From CAVPKN01 sp964588495 (GTDB taxonomy: Bacteria; Chlamydiota; Chlamydiia; Chlamydiales; JAAKFR01): a DNA stretch of 64,000 nucleotides. Below, piece after piece: positions 60,863 through 64,000 of the stretch. Made by a program: the position numbers and the translations under genes. The DNA is taken from positions 124,001 to 188,000 of the forward strand of contig CAZPPS010000001.1 of the NCBI GenBank assembly GCA_964588495.1. Reading direction: 5' to 3'. Under the pieces are notes generated by a model. The model was not told the DNA's origin. It saw only the letters and a program-made list of their open reading frames with translations, and did no database searches. The number at the start of each line of letters is the position of its first letter. Positions within the stretch are counted from its first letter, which is position 1.

Positions 60863-62179
60863 TTACTCAACTTTATAGCTCTCAAAGCGGTGGGCAAGTG
60901 CCAAAGGGATCTCAGCCCTCAAAATCACCTCATTCTCCTCATATTCTTCATACAAAATATTTCCTTCACGACGGATCACGGCAACAAGAGCATATTCGCT
61001 CTGGGGAATGCGCAACTTCACAACCTGCCTCAGCGCAGCAATCTCCTGCATCATCAGCTGCGTCAGACTCTCAAAGCCTGTTTTTTCAAGCGCCGAGATG
61101 ACCACTGTTTTGGGATATTTCAATCTTAGTTGATCGACCATATTCCCATCGGGACATTGATCCACTTTATTTAAGACAGTGATGATAGAACTCTCTACGG
61201 CGTTCAGATCTTTGAGCAGCTTCCGTGTGGTTTCTGCATGTTCAAGGGCCAGAGGGTGAGAGGCGTCGACTAAATGCAAAAGGACATCGTCATGAAGAGC
61301 CGCCTCCAAAGTGCTGCGGAAAGCTGCGACGAGTGTGTGGGGCAGTTTGCGGATAAAGCCGACCGTATCGGTTAAAAGCACTTCTTGGTTGTTGGGAAGG
61401 GTGAATTTACGTGTTGTCGGGTCTAATGTCGCAAACAATTTGTCTTCAACGAGCACTTCCGCTTTAGTGAGGGCATTTAAAAGAGTCGATTTCCCTGCGT
61501 TGGTGTAGCCCACAATGGCAAATGTAGGGATATGCGCCCGTTTTCTGGCAGCCCTTTGTGTTTCCCGGTAGCGCTGCACTTCGAGAAGTTCGCTGTTCAG
61601 CCTTTCAAGCTTTCTTTTGAGGAGGCGGCGGTCGATTTCAATCTGCTTTTCCCCCTCCCCTTTGAGATAACCACCCCGTGCCCTTTGTCTTGAAAAGTGG
61701 CTCCACATCCTTTTAAGGCGGGGAAATTGGTATTTAGTTTTGGCAAGTTCAATCTGAAGACGGGCCTCTTTGGTCTGTGCCCTTTGAGCAAAAATCTCAA
61801 GGATGAGCTCTGTCCGGTCCATCACAGCTATTTTAAAGAACTTTTCCAAATTGCGCTGCTGCGCTGGGGTGATCTCTTCATCAAAAATGACAATATTAGC
61901 TTTTTTCTTTTCAATTTCTGCCAGAACCTCTTCCAGTTTCCCTTTGGGTAAAAAAGTGGAAGCTTCCACTTTACGAATGGCGCAAGGAAGTTTAGCTGCT
62001 ACAGGCGTTCCAAAAGTGTCTGTCAGGCTTTCCAGCTCAGCTAAGTGCTCTTCACAAATTTCTCTTTGATCGGGGCCCATAAAAGTGCCGACAAGTACCG
62101 CAAGGGGCTCTTGTCCCTCTTTCGTATCAATGCCGAGCTCCTCAGAAAAATCCTCATCTTCATTTTCATTTTCATGCAT
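60863..62179 (-). CDS. hflX: GTPase HflX
   Basis: A ribosome-associated GTPase that rescues or splits stalled 70S ribosomes. An acidic N-terminal tail (NENEDEDFSEEL) precedes the HflX nucleotide-binding domain (LPKGKLEEVLAEI, VIFDEEITPAQQRNLEK, MDRTELILEIFAQRAQTKEA). A coiled coil and GGYLKGEGEKQIEIDRRLL follow. The G domain has G1 GYTNAGKST near residue 227, DTVGFIRKLP as G3, and NKVD as G4. ATG 62179 overlaps the stop of the MBL hydrolase gene (ATGCATGA). In Chlamydia hflX is also next to this hydrolase (CT379/CT380, from memory). Confidence 0.95.
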   Translation of the reverse strand: MHENENEDEDFSEELGIDTKEGQEPLAVLVGTFMGPDQREICEEHLAELESLTDTFGTPVAAKLPCAIRKVEASTFLPKGKLEEVLAEIEKKKANIVIFDEEITPAQQRNLEKFFKIAVMDRTELILEIFAQRAQTKEARLQIELAKTKYQFPRLKRMWSHFSRQRARGGYLKGEGEKQIEIDRRLLKRKLERLNSELLEVQRYRETQRAARKRAHIPTFAIVGYTNAGKSTLLNALTKAEVLVEDKLFATLDPTTRKFTLPNNQEVLLTDTVGFIRKLPHTLVAAFRSTLEAALHDDVLLHLVDASHPLALEHAETTRKLLKDLNAVESSIITVLNKVDQCPDGNMVDQLRLKYPKTVVISALEKTGFESLTQLMMQEIAALRQVVKLRIPQSEYALVAVIRREGNILYEEYEENEVILRAEIPLALAHRFESYKVE

Positions 62180-62960
62180 AGTCAAATTCCAATTTTAAGC
62201 CGTCAAAGCCAAGTTCAATATTTTTGGGCAAGCGTGCACTTGCTGTCTCATGATCAATTTCGTGGGCGAGGTGTGTAAAATAGGTCTTTTCTGCCCCCGC
62301 TTTTTGGGCAAAGGCGATCGCTTCTTGAATGTTGAAGTGCAAATAAGAAGGTTCATACCTTAAAGAGCTCAATACAAGAGCTTTGACACCTGAAAGATCT
62401 TCGAAAATCGTTTCTGGGTAGTTCCTGATATCGGAAATATAGGCAAAAGATCCCAACCGGTAGCCCATCACCGGCATTCCCGCTTGCTCATATTGCATAA
62501 ATTGAAACTTCTCTCCTAAAAACTCGGCCGTTCCGCGCGCTTCATGGATCACTTGGAAATCGAGCTGTGCAGCAAGAGATAGACTCTGACTTTTATCTTG
62601 GAAAAGATACGCACAGCGCTTTTTGAGATCCACCCATGTGGGCTCAGGCACAAGGACAGGAAGGGCTTTTCGGGTCTGCAAATAATAGACACGGAGCTCA
62701 TCAAGTCCGGCGATATGATCATAATGGGAATGTGTCAAAACCACCCCGTCGAGCTCATTGATCTTGAATTTTAGAGCTTGCCCGCGAAAATCGGGGCCAC
62801 TATCGATCAGAATTTTTTTCTCACCAAGAGTCAGCAAACCTGAAGTGCGCCATCTTTGATTGCGCACATCGTTTGATGTGCAAACCGGACATGTGCAACC
62901 AATCAGCGGCACGCCTGCAGAGCCGCCCGTTCCCAAAAATAAAAAAGTGCCTGTCTTCAT
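62172..62960 (-). CDS. PhnP-like metallo-beta-lactamase-fold hydrolase
   Basis: An MBL-fold phosphodiesterase-type protein of 263 residues. It has the TGGSAGVPLIGCTCPVC N-terminal segment with cysteines seen in PhnP-type enzymes, IDSGPDFRGQA, the metal motif THSHYDHIAGLDELR (H-x-H-x-D-H), YISDIRN (Asp ligand) and LAHEID near the C-terminus. PhnP itself hydrolyses cyclic phosphates; the chlamydial enzyme's substrate is unknown. ATG 62960 is where similarity starts; the ORF runs 18 codons further upstream, to the edge of the divergent gene. Coupled to hflX. Confidence 0.92.
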   Translation of the reverse strand: MKTGTFLFLGTGGSAGVPLIGCTCPVCTSNDVRNQRWRTSGLLTLGEKKILIDSGPDFRGQALKFKINELDGVVLTHSHYDHIAGLDELRVYYLQTRKALPVLVPEPTWVDLKKRCAYLFQDKSQSLSLAAQLDFQVIHEARGTAEFLGEKFQFMQYEQAGMPVMGYRLGSFAYISDIRNYPETIFEDLSGVKALVLSSLRYEPSYLHFNIQEAIAFAQKAGAEKTYFTHLAHEIDHETASARLPKNIELGFDGLKLEFDYA

Positions 62961-63016
62961 TCCAACATGATACGAAAAAACAAGACAGTTTCCACCAAAA
63001 AGAATATAAATCAATC

Positions 63017-64000
63017 ATGAGAGTAGCAATTCTAGGTGGCGGGTTTGCCGGTTTAAGTGTCGCGTGGTATCTTTTACACTACACGCAAGGCTCTGCTGCC
63101 ATTGATTTATATGATCCTGAGCCTATCGCCGGGGGTGCTTCAGGGATATCCTCAGGCCTTTTACACCCTTTCGGGGGAAAACAGGCCCGCCGTTCCTGGG
63201 AATCAGAGCGGTGCTTGAAAGAGACCCACAGACTCCTCACAGCGGCAGCTCAAGCCATTGGAAAACCGATGATCCTTTCCAAAGGCATTATCAGACCCGC
63301 TCTTTCAGACCAACAGATCACCGATTTCAAAATCGCAGCCGATCAAAATGAAGATGCCGAATGGTGGGACAAAAAAAAATGTGAAGACCACATTCGGGGA
63401 CTAACACTTCCCCCAAATGGCGGCGGCCTGTACATCAAAGAAGGGCTCACCGTCGATGTCAAAACTTATCTACAGGGTCTTTGGCAAGCTTGTCTGATTC
63501 ACGGCACGCAGTATCACCAAAAAGCAGTCATCACACAAGAAGCCCTCGAAGAATACGATAGAGTCTTAATTGCCATGGGGCCGCTGACAAAGAATTTCCC
63601 CCCTCTCAAAGATCTACCCATTTCCCCTGTGAAAGGACAAATTCTAGAACTAAAATGGCCAGGTGACGTCCCGCCTCTCCCCTTTAGTCTCATTTCTCAA
63701 AAATACATCATCATGAGCCCCGACCACAAAAGCTGTTATGTGGGAGCTACCTACGAACATAACTTCAACTCCCCCAAGCCAGACACAGCTCTTGCCATCC
63801 AGCAAATCGTGCCGAGCATCTCCCAGTTTTTCCCATCCCTTGCTGGCGCCGAAGTGCTCAATACCCGAGCAGCCTTTAGAGCAAGCTCTCCCAACCATCT
63901 CCCCATGGTAGGCAAAATCTCAGGCAAATTCTATTTTTTCACCGGCCTTGGCTCCAAAGGGCTCCTCTACCACGCCTGGGTCGGCAAACGTGTCGCCCGC
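63017..64000 (+). CDS. FAD-dependent oxidoreductase, DAO family (3' end outside window)
   Basis: 328 codons are seen before the window ends. The N-terminal FAD-binding motif VAILGGGFAGLSVAWYL (G-x-G-x-x-G type) is followed by the acidic end of the second strand (DLYDPEP), GGASGISSGLLHP, and near the end FRASSPNHLPMVG and FTGLGSKGLLYH. The last two segments match the C-terminal oxidase domain of MnmC (R-A-x-x-R-x-x-x-P-D-x-x-P), so it may be a stand-alone MnmC2-like tRNA-modifying or glycine-oxidase-like enzyme. It is divergent from the MBL gene with a 56-bp gap. Confidence 0.88.
   Translation, partial: MRVAILGGGFAGLSVAWYLLHYTQGSAAIDLYDPEPIAGGASGISSGLLHPFGGKQARRSWESERCLKETHRLLTAAAQAIGKPMILSKGIIRPALSDQQITDFKIAADQNEDAEWWDKKKCEDHIRGLTLPPNGGGLYIKEGLTVDVKTYLQGLWQACLIHGTQYHQKAVITQEALEEYDRVLIAMGPLTKNFPPLKDLPISPVKGQILELKWPGDVPPLPFSLISQKYIIMSPDHKSCYVGATYEHNFNSPKPDTALAIQQIVPSISQFFPSLAGAEVLNTRAAFRASSPNHLPMVGKISGKFYFFTGLGSKGLLYHAWVGKRVAR

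Noticed and set aside
1..64000. tRNA, rRNA or CRISPR arrays
   Set aside because: No cloverleaf-like block, rRNA stretch, or set of equal direct repeats with unique spacers was found on reading the intergenic parts; a tRNAscan or CRISPR search would settle it.

Overview
This window reads as a chromosome segment of a Chlamydia-related bacterium, probably an amoeba-associated member of the Chlamydiota such as a Waddlia- or Parachlamydia-type organism. The genus is not settled by what I can see. The housekeeping genes and their order point there: ksgA/SurA-like/yyaL, rodZ-like/rnhC, gatCAB, glgB, and hflX next to a metallo-beta-lactamase-fold hydrolase, all arrangements I recall from chlamydial genomes. 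So do the pairs of short proteins with two close membrane helices (Inc-like) and the lysine/alanine-rich histone-like protein. The accessory genes are packed with eukaryote-like domains, as expected of an intracellular bacterium that secretes effectors.

Layout. 1-4.8 kb: 3' end of dxs, two paralogous Inc-like proteins, a NAD kinase gene with an in-frame TGA, and a zeta-toxin pair. 4.9-16.3 kb, mostly housekeeping: an LRR protein with an IpaH/NEL-type ubiquitin-ligase domain, ksgA, a SurA-like chaperone, a YyaL-type protein, a DUF368 lipid carrier, a RodZ-like protein, an EmrA/TolC pair, rnhC and an outer-membrane barrel. 16.3-21 kb: a MITE, a short-chain dehydrogenase, an XRE-peptidase/PIN toxin operon with a palindromic operator, a decayed gene and a histone-like gene. 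21-47.5 kb, an effector island: a U-box/ankyrin protein, four large paralogues with candidate papain-like catalytic motifs, an NB-ARC/TPR protein, a very large nucleotidyltransferase/kinase-like/WD40 protein, a dual-specificity phosphatase, an OTU protease and a glycine-zipper protein. 47.6-52 kb: housekeeping with gatCAB. 52-56 kb: Inc-like proteins, a scrambled efflux pseudogene, an F-box protein and a second MITE. 56-64 kb: glgB, a conserved unknown, mtaB, hflX, the MBL hydrolase and the start of a FAD oxidoreductase.

The most interesting signal is in the island. Four large proteins end in eukaryotic CaaX prenylation boxes (CTIS, CVIS, CVIS, CAVQ). A fifth has one (CVLF) one nucleotide out of frame, behind a run of nine A. 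Four of these five belong to one paralogous family with conserved His (HAG) and Cys (NC-x-SW) motifs. Together this suggests a set of secreted enzymes that the host lipidates and anchors to membranes. The window also encodes NEL, U-box and F-box proteins and an OTU protease, a sizeable ubiquitin-hijacking toolkit.

Repeats: a palindromic element of about 164 bp with 6-bp TA-rich target duplications (two complete copies, two remnants), a GGAGTGC palindrome family, and GC-rich CGTGAC-hexamer palindromes at the 3' ends of several genes. No rRNA, tRNA or CRISPR was seen.
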